A stretch of DNA of 64,000 nucleotides from Paenarthrobacter sp. PH39-S1 (GCF_030063245.1 NZ_JASISR010000005.1:1-64000); one strand, 5' to 3'; shown: positions 1 to 10,200, numbered from the stretch's first letter. Made by a program: numbers and translations. The notes: a model not told the origin generated them from the sequence alone.

Positions 1-73
1 GGGCAGACTCAGGCTCCGGCCCAGGCCCCCCAAACGAAGCCCCCTGCTGCTCGTGTCCTTCGGTAACCGTCAT
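1..73 (-). CDS. N-terminal fragment of an unidentified protein (runs off left edge)
   Basis: An ATG at 73 on the minus strand is preceded by GGAGATGAGG at good spacing and opens a frame beginning MTVTEGHEQQ that is still open at base 1. Only 24 codons are visible, rich in Gly, Pro and Glu, so no family can be assigned. The ribosome binding site is the main support. The upstream region holds what looks like a degraded gene rather than a co-transcribed partner, so this may be the first gene of its unit. Confidence 0.4.
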   Translation of the reverse strand, partial: MTVTEGHEQQGASFGGPGPEPESA

Positions 74-113
74 GGCAATTCCTCATCTCCAACAGGAACC
101 TTAATACACAGTT

Positions 114-323
114 AAGTAGACACCCCCTCTCGCCTGCCCCGGTCAGCACCGCCACTCCCTGGTCGAAATCGAGTTGATCAACCGCCACACGGCCCAGCAA
201 CGCCGCCAACGATGAGGGATCGGCGCCCACGATCGCCGCCATGGACCACGCACCGGGCAACGCCCCCGCACCGGCGGGGTGATCGTCCCCGCCGAAATGC
301 TCCTGCGCCTGCGGTGTCTCCAT
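114..323 (-). pseudogene. Possible N-terminal remnant of a DUF222/HNH-type protein
   Basis: The frame from the ATG at 323 begins METPQAQEHF and continues through a stretch (LLGRVAVDQLDFDQGVAVL) that resembles the start of the DUF222/HNH endonuclease proteins common in Arthrobacter relatives. It then degenerates into an unrelated Cys- and Arg-rich tail. No Shine-Dalgarno is evident and the body of such a protein (over 400 residues) is absent. This is family resemblance only; a chance open frame is a real alternative. Confidence 0.25.
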
Positions 324-748
324 ACCTAAAGTCAACCAGAGGGGTCCGACAAAATGACCGTCAAAAACGACCCCAAACCCCACCCGTGGAAAAGAAAAAA
401 CAGAATCCTTTTTGCATGGATTTCAACGAAACGGAAAGCGCGGCCTTGAGCGCGGTGCCTGTCCGCATTCGGATCCCGGTTCATCGAGATCTGAATGCAG
501 GATTGGATTCATGGCGCCGGTGATGGCGTGTCCCTATCGATCAATCGGTCCTGCAAATGACCCCTCGCGCTGAGCGCCGTCGCCTTGCCCACCACAGCAA
601 AAGCCGTGTGGCGGGGCCCTCGCGCTGAGCGCCGTCGCCCTGCCCACCACAGCAAAAGCCGTGTGGCGGGGCCCTCGCGCTGAGCGCCGTCGCCCTGCCC
701 ACCACACCAAAAGCCGTGTGGCGGGTTGCGCAGGCTAGGCTTGGGGGC
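324..748. other. Non-coding stretch containing a triple repeat
   Basis: No convincing gene is seen. Bases 324-562 hold nothing recognisable. Bases 563-727 are three tandem copies of a 55-bp unit, listed separately. The start of the broken SDR gene follows directly. Confidence 0.5.
563..727. repeat. Three tandem copies of a 55-bp hairpin-forming unit
   Basis: The unit starts at 563, 618 and 673 with an exact 55-bp period and is almost identical in all copies (single changes near 584 and 696). Each unit contains CCCACCACAGC, an AAAA loop and GCCGTGTGGCGGG, arms that pair with one or two bulges, plus a small GCGC-TGA-GCGC hairpin. It looks like a REP-type intergenic palindromic element amplified in tandem, or a multiplied terminator. 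It lies immediately upstream of a dead SDR gene. Confidence 0.85.
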
Positions 749-1541
749 ATGACTGAACCGTCCGAAACAAGCCGGACTGTTCCTCCCACAGCTGCTGCAC
801 CGGTGCCGCACCGGCTCGCCGTTGTGACCGGGGCGGGTTCCGGCATCGGCGCCGCGACCGTCCGGAAGCTGCGCGCCACCAGTGGGACGTCATGGGCGTC
901 GCCCGCCGCACGGAGAAGCTCCAGGCCCTGGCCTGGCGAAACTGGTGCTGTGCCGTTCACCGCAGAAGTGACGGACGACGACGACGTGGAGCGGCTGCGG
1001 GTGTTTGTCACCGGCCGCGGTGGTCTGGACACGCTGGTTATCATCGCCGGAGGTGCCCGCGGAGCGGACAAGGTGGCCGCCGCCCAACAGGACGACTGGG
1101 ACTGGATGTACCGGGTCAACGTGCTCGGGACCATGAAGACGATCCGGGCGTTCCTGCGCGCGCACGGCGAAGGCACCGTGCTGAATCTCACTCCACCGCA
1201 AGCCTTGAGGCCTATGAGGGGGCGCCGGATACAACGCGGCCACATTCCCCCAGCACGCGCTGACCCAGTCGCTGCGGCTGGAGGAAGTGGAGAACAACCT
1301 GCGGGTCATCGAGGTGCTGCCGGGCCTGGTGCGCACCGAGGAATTCGCGCTGAACCGGTTCGCCGGAGACAAGGACACAGCCCGGAAGACCTACGCCGGT
1401 GTGGCGAAGCCGCTGACGGCCGACGATGTCGCCGAGGTGGTGGGCTACTCGGTGAATCTTCCACACCACATCAACCTGGACCAGATCGTGATCCGCCCGG
1501 TGGCCCAGGCCGCCGCGCAGAGGGTCATCCGGCGGTCCTGA
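749..1541 (+). pseudogene. Short-chain dehydrogenase/reductase, multiply frameshifted
   Basis: The frame opens at ATG 749 and shows the SDR nucleotide-binding motif TGAGSGIG. It shifts frame near 880 (QWDVMGVARRTEKL), returns near 938 (GETGAVPFTAEV), shifts near 1190 (STASLEAYEG) and again near 1218 (GAGYNAATFPQHALTQSLRL), and ends at 1541. Spliced together these read as one NADP-type SDR of about 260 residues. The catalytic Tyr-x-x-x-Lys is altered: GYNAAT has Thr where Lys is required. Four frame changes plus a lost active-site residue indicate a dead gene, not a single sequencing slip. Confidence 0.85.
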
Positions 1542-1688
1542 TCCGCCTGAAGGCCCGTGTATCCCGGAATCGCCGGCGGTGGCAACGGGGGCATCGTCAC
1601 CGCCGAACCACTCCAAAAACCGGGTAGACACTCCCCGCATGAACCAAAACCAGGCGCATCTCACCGACCGTGGTCACCTATTTTCAGG

Positions 1689-3737
1689 TCAGTAGTCATC
1701 GACGATCGCATAGTCGGCCGGGACCGTCCCGCCGCTGCGCACGGCGAGGTCATGCAATGCCTTCTTGACGGTGTCTGCGTACAGGTGTGCCCCGAAAATT
1801 CCGGGATGGATCTGGTCCGGCTGAAGCAGATCCGGTCGCTGGGAAATCGCCTTGTTCCAGTCGGCAATGATGGCGTTCGGACGGTCTTTCACGGCGTCCG
1901 CGAGAACCTTATTCGCGTCCGGTACCCACGGGCTGGCCCCGTAAAGATTGACGAGGACGACCATGCGGTCCCGGCCGAGTGAGTCCAATACCTTGGAGAC
2001 CATTGAGGGATCCGAAACACCGGCGTTCGTGCCGAAGTCAAGAACAACCGCCCGGCGCATGCTACCGTCGGCGATCCGGGCGCCGACCGTAGCGACGCCG
2101 TCGGGCCATTGCCGATTAGACACGGCGTCGAAGGACATGCCGGGGAACCGGTCGCGTAGTCCGTCCGCACTTGTCACCACCAGGGAATCCCCGATGGCGA
2201 TGACCTCCTCACCCGTTGGGTACGCCATCGGGGCGCCGGACGCCAATGGCGGCACCGAGGGTTTGTCCGCCATCGGTGTCGCGGCCGGCTTCGGGGTGGA
2301 CGTGTTATCCGCCAGCGCGGCATCTCCGGACGGAGACGCTGTTTCCGACGGCGAAGCATGTTCCGTAGTCGGAGCAGCTTCCGAGGCCGAGGCTGCGGGA
2401 TGGTTGGCGGCCGCCTTCGAATCGGAGACGATCATCTGGTTGCGTTCCAGTGAAGCCTGCACCTGCGATTTTGCCGGGGCAGTGAGAATTCCCGCGATGG
2501 CGAGCAGCACCAGCGTGGCACCGAGACCGGCGGCCAGTTTGGCGCCGTCGAACTTCCGGCCTCCGCGCGTCACCGCCGCAACTGCTGCCTCCCAAGCAGC
2601 CCGAAAGCCGAGCTTGCGAACGGGCTGCTCAACATACCTGAAGGACAGTGCGGAGATAACGAAGGTGAGGGCAAGCGCGATGATCCGCGCAAACCACCAA
2701 CCCGCTGTGCCAATGGCCTGTGGCATCAGCGCATCAGAAATGAGCAGGGCCGGCCAGTGCCACAGGTAGATGCCGTAGGAGCGCTGGCCCACCCACGTCA
2801 TCGCCCGATGGCTCATCATGGACTGCAGCGGACCCGTTCCCTCCAGCAGGGTCAGGATCAGCATCGCTGTGCACAGGCAGGCCAGGAAGATTCCGCCTCG
2901 GTAGGTGAACCGGGAAGCCGCGTCCAGGACGAACATGCAGGCGATCAGCAGGGCGAGGGCGCCCAGGCCCACAAAGACGCGGCGCTGCCGCCAGTTTGGA
3001 CGGCTCAGATTCATCCCGGTTCCGCCGGACCACGCGAAGGCCAAGGCAATGCCGATCATCAAGCCGAAGGCGTGCGTATCGGTGCCGTAGTAGACGCGGG
3101 TGGCGTCGGTGCCAGGGAGATAGAGGCCAGCCATCAATGCGGCGGATGCAATTGCGCATCCAGCAGCAATGCCGGTGCGTGTTCGGCGTCTGGTGACGCC
3201 GCGCATGAGCAGTAGGAATCCGAAGGGCCACAGGATGTAGAACTGTTCCTCCACCGCCAGGGACCAGAAATTGGCGAACAGTTGGGGTGACGTATGGGCG
3301 AAGTAGCTGGACCCCGCGGCGATTTCGAGCCAGTTGTTCGAGAACGTCACCGCTCCGAGCGTCTGGCGGCCGATGCCGACGAGCAGGTCCCGGCCAATGA
3401 GGAATCCGAGCGCGGTGCTCGCCATGACGACCACCATCAGGGCCGGAAGCAGACGGCGCGCCCGGCGCAGCCAGAACTGCCTCATCGAGATCCGGCCGGT
3501 CGTCGAGAACTCACGCAGCAAAAGGCTCGTGATCAGGAAGCCGGAAACGACGAAGAACACATCGACGCCAAGGAACCCGCCCGGCAGCAAACCCGCGTGC
3601 AAGTGATAGACCAAGACCGCGAGCACGGCGATGGCGCGCAACCCGTCCAGACCATTGATACGCCCGGTTTCAGACCGAATCTTGTCCCCGATCTGCCCCT
3701 GCCTCCGTACCGACTGCTTGAGAACGCCTTTTTCCAT
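1689..3737 (-). CDS. OafA-type membrane acyltransferase with C-terminal SGNH domain
   Basis: About 682 residues. The N-terminal half is an acyltransferase-3 domain of roughly ten membrane segments with GLDGLRAIAVLAVLVYH near residues 29-45 (the His is the conserved acyl-transfer residue), FFVVSGFLIT and RRARRLLPA. A Ser/Ala/Pro-rich linker leads to an SGNH-like domain with the GDS motif (EVIAIGDSLV) and a terminal Asp-His pair (QPDQIHPG). Relatives O-acetylate cell-wall or surface polysaccharides at the membrane. ATG 3737 is chosen over the upstream in-frame start at 3785 because GGGGGAGAG sits just before it. It stands alone on the minus strand. The acceptor polymer cannot be told from sequence. 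Confidence 0.85.
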   Translation of the reverse strand: MEKGVLKQSVRRQGQIGDKIRSETGRINGLDGLRAIAVLAVLVYHLHAGLLPGGFLGVDVFFVVSGFLITSLLLREFSTTGRISMRQFWLRRARRLLPALMVVVMASTALGFLIGRDLLVGIGRQTLGAVTFSNNWLEIAAGSSYFAHTSPQLFANFWSLAVEEQFYILWPFGFLLLMRGVTRRRTRTGIAAGCAIASAALMAGLYLPGTDATRVYYGTDTHAFGLMIGIALAFAWSGGTGMNLSRPNWRQRRVFVGLGALALLIACMFVLDAASRFTYRGGIFLACLCTAMLILTLLEGTGPLQSMMSHRAMTWVGQRSYGIYLWHWPALLISDALMPQAIGTAGWWFARIIALALTFVISALSFRYVEQPVRKLGFRAAWEAAVAAVTRGGRKFDGAKLAAGLGATLVLLAIAGILTAPAKSQVQASLERNQMIVSDSKAAANHPAASASEAAPTTEHASPSETASPSGDAALADNTSTPKPAATPMADKPSVPPLASGAPMAYPTGEEVIAIGDSLVVTSADGLRDRFPGMSFDAVSNRQWPDGVATVGARIADGSMRRAVVLDFGTNAGVSDPSMVSKVLDSLGRDRMVVLVNLYGASPWVPDANKVLADAVKDRPNAIIADWNKAISQRPDLLQPDQIHPGIFGAHLYADTVKKALHDLAVRSGGTVPADYAIVDDY

Positions 3738-4196
3738 GTTCACTCTCCCCCGGATCCTTACTGCCCTGCTGTCGAGCCGGATCACTGTGTCGGCTCTCTC
3801 ATCAAGGCTAAACGGCCTCGGTGACGAAACCGGGTAGAAGCCCCGGGGACGCGTTGAATTGACCTATTGTTACGTGTGGCAGGGGCGGACCACAGGCAGG
3901 AACGCCAGAGGGGGCCTGCATAAGCTGTCAACCGGCGTTGAAGCACGACGGCGGCGAACTCGGGAGACGATGCCGTTGCCGCGGGACCGGCGGTTTGGGG
4001 TTGTGCTTGTTACTCGGTACCCCAGTTGCTCCGACGAACGAGAAGCGTCAGGCTGGGCACTCCGGCAACGGGGGAGATCTCCCGCTACCGGTGGGGCGTT
4101 TGAAGGGCCAGATCTCCACCTGAGGGTCCCGGAGGAGCGCTGCGAAATATGCCGTTTCCTCTATGCAGCGGGGGTCTGCTGTGGTTAGCCTCAGTC
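3738..4196. other. Divergent intergenic region with no recognised feature
   Basis: This region lies between the divergent acyltransferase and GCS2-ligase genes and should hold both promoters. A plus-strand open frame at 3859-4188 has Arg-rich, low-information sequence and no ribosome binding site, so I do not call it. No RNA motif or repeat was recognised. Confidence 0.4.
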
Positions 4197-5705
4197 ATGG
4201 GTGCAGAGGTAAAGTCCGGGACGTTCAGCCGTGAACAGCGCACGCGCTATCGTGAGCGGCTGTTGGAGAATTTGGATACGTTTGACAAGTTTCTGGTCAC
4301 GGCGCATTTTGCCGATGACCGGTCGATCGGCCTGGAGTTGGAGCTCAACCTCGTGGATGAGCATTTCGCCCCCACGCTGCGCAATGCGGCCGTCCTGGGT
4401 GAGATTGCCAATCCGGCGTTTCAGACGGAAATCGGCGCGTACAACATTGAGCTGAACCATCCGGCGCTGCGGATCGCCGGCGGCGGCCTGCGCACGCTGG
4501 AGGACGGGCTGCGCCGCGAGCTCAACGAGGCCGAGAAGCGGGCCGCGCGTGCAGGTGCCGGGATTGTGATGGTCGGGATCCTGCCGACCCTGACCCGGGA
4601 GCTTTTGGACGACGAGAACTGGATGAGTCCGGAGAAACGCTACGCAGCGCTTAACAACTCCGTGCTGCAGGCCCGCGGTGAGGACGTGCTGTTGGACATC
4701 AGGGGCATTGAAGCCCTGCGGTTCTACGCCCAAAGTGTGGCACCGGAGGCTGCCTGCACCAGCGTCCAGCTGCATCTTCAGGTCTCTCCCCGAGAATTCC
4801 CGGCCGCGTGGAACGCCTCTCAGGTCATCGCCGGCCCGCAGGTTGCACTGGCGGCAAATTCCCCCATTTTCATGGAGAAGCTGCTCTGGCAGGAAAGCCG
4901 GGTCGAGGTGTTCAAGCAGGCCATCGACACCCGGCCGCCGGAGATGCGCAATCAGGGCGTGCGTCCGAGAGTATGGTTTGGCGAACGCTGGATCACCTCC
5001 GTTTTTGACCTCTTTGAGGAAAACGTGCGCTACTTCCCGGCGTTGCTGCCGGAACTGGCGGAGGAGAGCGGGCAGGCCGGGCCCACGGCGAGCGGAGCGC
5101 CGTCGCTGCACGAACTGCGGTTGCACAATGGCACTGTCTACCGGTGGAACCGTCCGATCTTCGAGCCGAGGGGAGAGTCTCCGCACCTGCGCGTGGAAAA
5201 CCGACTGCTGCCGGCCGGTCCCACGGTGTTGGATACCGTGGCCAACGCAGCCTTCTACTATGGACTTGTCGAAATGCTGCGCGGTTCCGAACGGCCGGTC
5301 TGGTCCCGCATGGCGTTCCGGACGGCCCACGACAATTTCAGGGCGTGTGCCCGGGAAGGCCTCGAAGCCACGGTTTACTGGCCCGGCGTGGGGGACGTAC
5401 CGGTGGACGAGCTGCTGATGCGCCGGCTGCTGCCCATGGCGGGCGAGGGACTCCGGCGCCTGGGAGTGGATGCGGCGTGCGTCGAGAGGTACCTGGGCGT
5501 GCTGCGCGAGCGGACCGTCAGCGGACAAAACGGCGCGCGCTGGATGCTGGATGCGGTCCGTCGGTTGGAGGCCGCCGGGCTGAGCCGGCGCGAGGCGCTG
5601 GCGGCGATGACCGCGACGTACTCCGCGCGGATGCACAGCAATCAGCCCGTGCATGAGTGGGAACCGGTCCAGCGCGCAGCTACAGACGCCGGTACCCGGG
5701 GCTGA
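4197..5705 (+). CDS. Glutamate-cysteine ligase family 2 (GCS2) protein
   Basis: About 502 residues beginning MGAEVKSGTFSREQRTRY. The GCS2 fold is seen in SIGLELELNLVD near residue 40 (metal-binding glutamates), EIGAYNIELNHP, TSVQLHLQVSP and HNGTVYRWNRPIF. GCS2 proteins join carboxylates to amines, classically glutamate to cysteine, using ATP. Mycothiol-producing actinobacteria generally lack glutathione, so the physiological substrate is uncertain (a YbdK-like or ergothioneine-type ligase is possible). An in-frame ATG at 4149 with GGAGG at 4131 is the alternative start; 4197 is preferred from family N-termini. A hairpin terminator follows. Confidence 0.8.
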   Translation: MGAEVKSGTFSREQRTRYRERLLENLDTFDKFLVTAHFADDRSIGLELELNLVDEHFAPTLRNAAVLGEIANPAFQTEIGAYNIELNHPALRIAGGGLRTLEDGLRRELNEAEKRAARAGAGIVMVGILPTLTRELLDDENWMSPEKRYAALNNSVLQARGEDVLLDIRGIEALRFYAQSVAPEAACTSVQLHLQVSPREFPAAWNASQVIAGPQVALAANSPIFMEKLLWQESRVEVFKQAIDTRPPEMRNQGVRPRVWFGERWITSVFDLFEENVRYFPALLPELAEESGQAGPTASGAPSLHELRLHNGTVYRWNRPIFEPRGESPHLRVENRLLPAGPTVLDTVANAAFYYGLVEMLRGSERPVWSRMAFRTAHDNFRACAREGLEATVYWPGVGDVPVDELLMRRLLPMAGEGLRRLGVDAACVERYLGVLRERTVSGQNGARWMLDAVRRLEAAGLSRREALAAMTATYSARMHSNQPVHEWEPVQRAATDAGTRG

Positions 5706-5720
5706 CGCACCGGAAAAGAC

Positions 5721-5760
5721 CAGCGCCCCCTGCTGAACCCCACGTGAAGCGGGGGCGCTG
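5721..5760 (+). terminator. Hairpin after the GCS2 ligase gene
   Basis: CAGCGCCCCC (5721-5730) and GGGGGCGCTG (5751-5760) form a perfect 10-bp stem with a 20-base loop, 15 bases after the stop codon. A pyrimidine-rich CTCTTCTTG follows. It could serve both convergent genes. Confidence 0.7.
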
Positions 5761-5771
5761 CTCTTCTTGCA

Positions 5772-5813
5772 GGTGCGGCAGTACTTTCAACCGGTGCGGC
5801 AGTACTTTCAACC
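5772..5813. repeat. Two tandem copies of a 21-bp unit
   Basis: Perfect tandem duplication of GGTGCGGCAGTACTTTCAACC (units at 5772-5792 and 5793-5813) in the short convergent gap. A second, imperfect pair built on CCGCCAGGA and TTCACCCGTCG-like sequence follows at about 5829-5877. Confidence 0.9.
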
Positions 5814-5867
5814 GGGCGGCAGGGTTAGCCGCCAGGACGATTCATCCGTCGTTCGCCGCCAGGAGAT

Positions 5868-6881
5868 TCACCCGTCGGCCAGGCTCAGCCGGGCCAGAAC
5901 GGCCGCGTGATCGCTGCCCCCGATGGGCTCGGTGGTGTACCAAGCGGGAGGGAGGTCCGGGCTGCTCAGCACATGGTCAATGGTGGCGAAGGGCGGGACA
6001 ACCGCTCCGAACGGCCACGTCGGCACCAGCGCCTGCCCCGTTCCGGATCCTGCATCCGTGAATCCAGCGGCCAGCAAATCCCGGAAGCCGGCATGGTCAA
6101 TCGTTGAATTGAAATCCCCGAGCATCACCTGGGGCGTGCCCGGGCGCGCCGCGTCCCTGACGAGCCGGTAGGTGCGGGCCCATTCGTCCGTCTGATGCGG
6201 CCGAGGTGAGGTGATATGGACTGCCGAAAAGAGCACCGGAATCGTGGAGCCCCCATTCTCCACCAGCACCGTTGCCTGGCGCAGACTGTTGTCTTCCGGA
6301 ACGGGTGCGTCCTCGTGGCGCAGTGGAAAGCGGGAGTACAGGCCGCTGCCGCCGGGAACGGGACGGACGTCGCTCTGCGGCAGCTCGAGGGAGAGTCCCG
6401 CGTTCCGCAGATCGCGTGCCAGATAGCGGTTCAGGTCCACGACCACCAGAACGTCCACTTTGTACCGGCGGACCGAGGCCACAATATCCTCCGGCGACGC
6501 CTTCGCGTCGCGGGCGTTGATGGACATCACGGTCAGGAACGGCCCTGCCGTGCTGACGGGATGCGCGACGAACCGGGGAACCAGCCAACACAGCTGCAGC
6601 ACCAAGGTGGCGGCAAAAATGCCGGCAAGAACGCGGTGAAACGCTGCCCGGCTCCGCCTGAAAGTCATCCATGCGCCCGCCGCGGCCACGGTGAGCGGCA
6701 GCGGTGAATACGGCGTGAACGTGACGAGTTGGACCCACGGGGTGCCGAGATCATCCGGGACCAGCCGCACAAGCGTCAGCAACACCGCCGGCAGCCCGAG
6801 CAGAATGGCCACCGCCGTCCACGACGCTGCGCGCCGGCGCCTGGCCGCCTTTGGTAACGCTGCCGTCGTCTGGCGCTTCAT
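5868..6881 (-). CDS. Membrane-anchored endonuclease/exonuclease/phosphatase family protein
   Basis: About 337 residues from ATG 6881 (MKRQTTAALPKAARRRR). A basic N-terminus is followed by three hydrophobic segments within roughly residues 18-110, then an EEP-fold domain with LTVMSINARDAKASPEDIV, VLVVVDLN, VMLGDFNST (catalytic Asp-Asn) and the terminal SDHAAVLARL (Asp-His). This architecture is common in actinobacteria. EEP enzymes hydrolyse phosphodiesters or phosphate esters; the extracytoplasmic substrate is unknown. It converges on the GCS2 ligase gene. Confidence 0.85.
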   Translation of the reverse strand: MKRQTTAALPKAARRRRAASWTAVAILLGLPAVLLTLVRLVPDDLGTPWVQLVTFTPYSPLPLTVAAAGAWMTFRRSRAAFHRVLAGIFAATLVLQLCWLVPRFVAHPVSTAGPFLTVMSINARDAKASPEDIVASVRRYKVDVLVVVDLNRYLARDLRNAGLSLELPQSDVRPVPGGSGLYSRFPLRHEDAPVPEDNSLRQATVLVENGGSTIPVLFSAVHITSPRPHQTDEWARTYRLVRDAARPGTPQVMLGDFNSTIDHAGFRDLLAAGFTDAGSGTGQALVPTWPFGAVVPPFATIDHVLSSPDLPPAWYTTEPIGGSDHAAVLARLSLADG

Positions 6882-7272
6882 TGCGTCAGCATAACGGCAC
6901 GCGCGAAGGCGAGGGAAGGCGCACCCTTTCCGCACCAACGCGCCGCCCGGACAACGGGCCGGTAGGAAGTTTTCCCGCCCGGCGCCTAGACTGTGTAGAC
7001 CAGCATCGATCCGGCCATCACCGGGGAGCTTCCGGAAGAACTTTTCGGCGCGGACCACGGCGCGGGAATCGGTAGAACCGGACGGGTAAGCCCGTCACAG
7101 CAGCAATGAGCGGCCGACGCCGGCAGGTACCTTGGTACCGCGGGCTGCGGTAAGTGAGGTGGTACCGCGGTATCTGTCCTGGTGGCGGCGAGCAATTCGC
7201 AGCGAAGCCCGGATGGGCGCCGTCCTCGCATCCTGAATGCAGTATCGTTCACTTTTCCCACAGGATGATGAG
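6882..7272 (+). other. Leader region of ileS
   Basis: The gap between the divergent EEP gene and ileS. Its right two-thirds is the ileS T-box leader, annotated separately. Both promoters should lie in 6882-6985. An in-frame start at 7237 within this region is rejected for ileS because it falls inside the leader RNA. Confidence 0.6.
6985..7205 (+). promoter_or_regulatory. T-box riboswitch controlling ileS
   Basis: Stem I has a short CCGG-CC-ATC-A-CCGG arrangement at 7011-7025 with an isoleucine AUC codon at 7017-7019. Next comes GGGGAGCTTCCGGAAGAAC, typical of the actinobacterial ultrashort Stem I class. The universally conserved T-box core GAGGTGGTACCGCGG lies at 7156-7170, where uncharged tRNA-Ile CCA would pair. 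In known actinobacterial ileS T-boxes uncharged tRNA-Ile frees the ribosome binding site, so control is translational. The codon matches the downstream synthetase. A second ATC at 7005-7007 is the alternative specifier. Confidence 0.93.
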
Positions 7273-10200
7273 ATGACCCACTACCCGAAGGCCAGTTCCG
7301 CCGCCGCCGCTCCGGCCGGGGCTGCCACCGCGCACGTTCCCGCCGCCGCCCGCTTCCCCGAGATCGAGGAGCGGATCCTCAAATACTGGGCCGAGGACGG
7401 CACCTTTCAGGCCAGCATCGATCGCCGCGACTCCGCCCTCGCCGGTCAGGCAGCTGGCAGCAACGAGTTCGTCTTCTACGACGGCCCTCCCTTCGCGAAC
7501 GGTCTGCCGCACTACGGTCACCTGCTGACGGGGTACGTGAAAGACCTGGTGGGCCGCTACCAGACGCAGCGCGGCAAGCGGGTGGAACGCCGATTCGGCT
7601 GGGACACGCACGGCCTGCCGGCGGAGCTGGAGGCGATGAAGCAGCTTGGCATGACGGACAAGAAGCAGATCGAAACGATGGGCGTCGACAAGTTTAACGA
7701 TGCCTGCCGCTCCTCGGTGATGAAATACGCCGGCGAATGGCAGGAGTACGTCACCCGCCAGGCGCGCTGGGTGGACTTCGACAATGACTATAAGACGCTC
7801 AACGTCGAGTACATGGAATCCGTGCTCTGGGCGTTCAAGCAGTTGCACGAAAAAGGCCTGACCTACAGCGGATACCGGGTGCTGCCCTACTGCTGGAAGG
7901 ACGAAACCCCGCTGTCCAACCATGAGCTGCGTATGGACGATGACGTCTACAAGATGCGCCAGGACCAGAGCGTGACGGTTACCTTCCCGCTCACGGCAGG
8001 GGAGTCGGAAATCTCCCGGCGCTTGGCTGGTGTCCTGGCGCTCGCCTGGACCACCACCCCCTGGACGCTGCCCACCAACCTTGCCCTCGCCGTCGGCCCC
8101 GACATCAGTTATGTGGTCGTGCCGGCGGGCCCGCACGGAACGCTGGCCGAGCTGTGGGCCACGCCGGCAGGGTCCACCGGGCAGCCTGGCGGGGACAGCG
8201 GACCGGCGGGGAGCGGGACCGGGACGGTGAACCGTGGTGTTGACAGGTCCGGTCAGCGTTTCCTGATCGCCTCGGATCTGCTGGGCTCCTATGCCAAAGA
8301 CCTTGGCTATGGTGAGGGGGCCGACGCCGCAGCCGCTGCGGCTGAAGCGGTCGCCGAAACGTTCCGGGGCGCGGAGCTGGCGGGTCTTTCCTACCAGCCG
8401 CTCTGGGACTATTTCGCGGACACGGACAAATACGGCACGGAGAATGCGTGGCGCATTCTGCTGGCCGATTACGTCACCACCACGGACGGCACCGGCATTG
8501 TGCACCAGGCGCCCGCCTACGGAGAGGACGATCAGAAGGTCTGCGAACAGGCCGGCATTCCCGTGCTGTTGTCCGTGGACGACGGCGCCAGGTTCCTGCC
8601 GCTGTTTGCCGCCGGCGATCTGGACGGGATCGTGGGGCTGCAGGTGTTCGAGGCGAACAAGCCGATCACCCGCGTGCTGCGCGCCGACGGACGGCTGCTG
8701 CGGCAGGCCAGCTATGAGCACAGCTACCCGCACTGCTGGCGCTGCCGCAACCCGCTGATCTATCGCGCCGTGTCCTCCTGGTACGTCCAAGTCACCGCGT
8801 TCCGGGACCGGATGGTGGAGCTGAACCAGGACATCAACTGGATCCCGGGCAACGTCAAGGATGGCCAGTTCGGCAAGTGGCTCGCGAACGCCCGCGACTG
8901 GTCCATCAGCCGCAACCGGTACTGGGGCAGCCCCATTCCGGTCTGGCAGTCCGACGACCCGCAGTACCCGCGCACGGAGGTGTACGGATCGCTGGCAGAG
9001 CTCAATGCCGCCTTCGGGCGCCTGCCGCTGAACAAGGAGGGCCGGATTGACCTGCACCGCCCGTTCATCGACGAGCTGACGCGCCCCAACCCGGACGATC
9101 CTCGGACGCCGGAGGAGGGCCAGTCCACGATGCGGCGCGTGGAGGATGTGCTGGACGTCTGGTTTGATTCGGGCTCGATGCCTTATGGGCAGGTGCATTA
9201 CCCGTTCGAGAACGCGGACTGGTTCGACACCCACAACCCGGCGGACTTCATCGTGGAGTATATCGGGCAGACCCGCGGCTGGTTCTACATGCTGCATGTG
9301 CTCTCCACGTCACTCTTTGACCGGCCGGCGTTCCGGAACGTCATCAGCCACGGCATTGTGCTCGGCTCCGACGGGCAGAAGATGTCCAAGAGCCTGCACA
9401 ACTACCCGGATGTTTCCGAGGTGCTGGACCGCGACGGCTCGGACGCCATGCGCTGGTTCCTGATGTCCAGCCCGATCCTGCGTGGCGGAAACCTGATCGT
9501 GACCGAACAGGGCATCCGCGACGGGGTCCGGCAGGTCATTCTGCCGCTGTGGAACGTGTACAGCTTCTTCACGCTGTACACCAACGCGGCCGGCAACGGG
9601 GCCGGCTACGAGGCGGCGCTGCGCTACGACGGTTACACCGACACGATGGACCAATACCTGCTGGCCAACACCGGGGATCTGGTGCGCACCGTCACGGCCA
9701 TGCTGGACGACTATGACATTTCCGGGGCCTGCGATGCCCTGCGCGGCTACCTTGACATGCTGACTAACTGGTATGTCCGGCGCAGCCGCCAGCGGTTCTT
9801 CGACGAAAACCATGACGCGTTCGACGCGCTGTACACGACGCTCGAAACCGTCTGCCGCGTGGGCGCGTCCCTGCTGCCGCTGGTCACCGAGGAAATCTGG
9901 CGCGGTCTCACCGGGGGCCGTTCGGTCCATCTGACGGACTGGCCGGACGCCGCGCTCTTCGGCGCGAATGCCGCACTCGTGGAGCAGATGGATCGGGTCC
10001 AGCAGATCTGTTCGACCGGCTCCAGCCTGCGTAAGGCCGCGAAACTGCGGGTCCGCCTGCCGCTGCAGGAACTGACAGTCGTCGCCCCCGCGGCCGGGAA
10101 ACTTGCCGGGCACGCCGCGGTCATCGCCGATGAACTCAATATCCGTTCCGTGCGGCTGCTGGACCGTGCCGGCGCCGCGCCGGAGCAGTTCGGCATTGAG

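Noticed and set aside
3859-4188. 109-codon plus-strand frame upstream of the GCS2 ligase
   Set aside because: No ribosome binding site, Arg-rich composition and no recognisable family.
7249-9297. 682-codon open frame on the minus strand opposite ileS
   Set aside because: Antisense shadow caused by high GC at third positions; low-complexity Arg/Val/Gly composition, no ribosome binding site, and it covers a clearly real gene and its leader.
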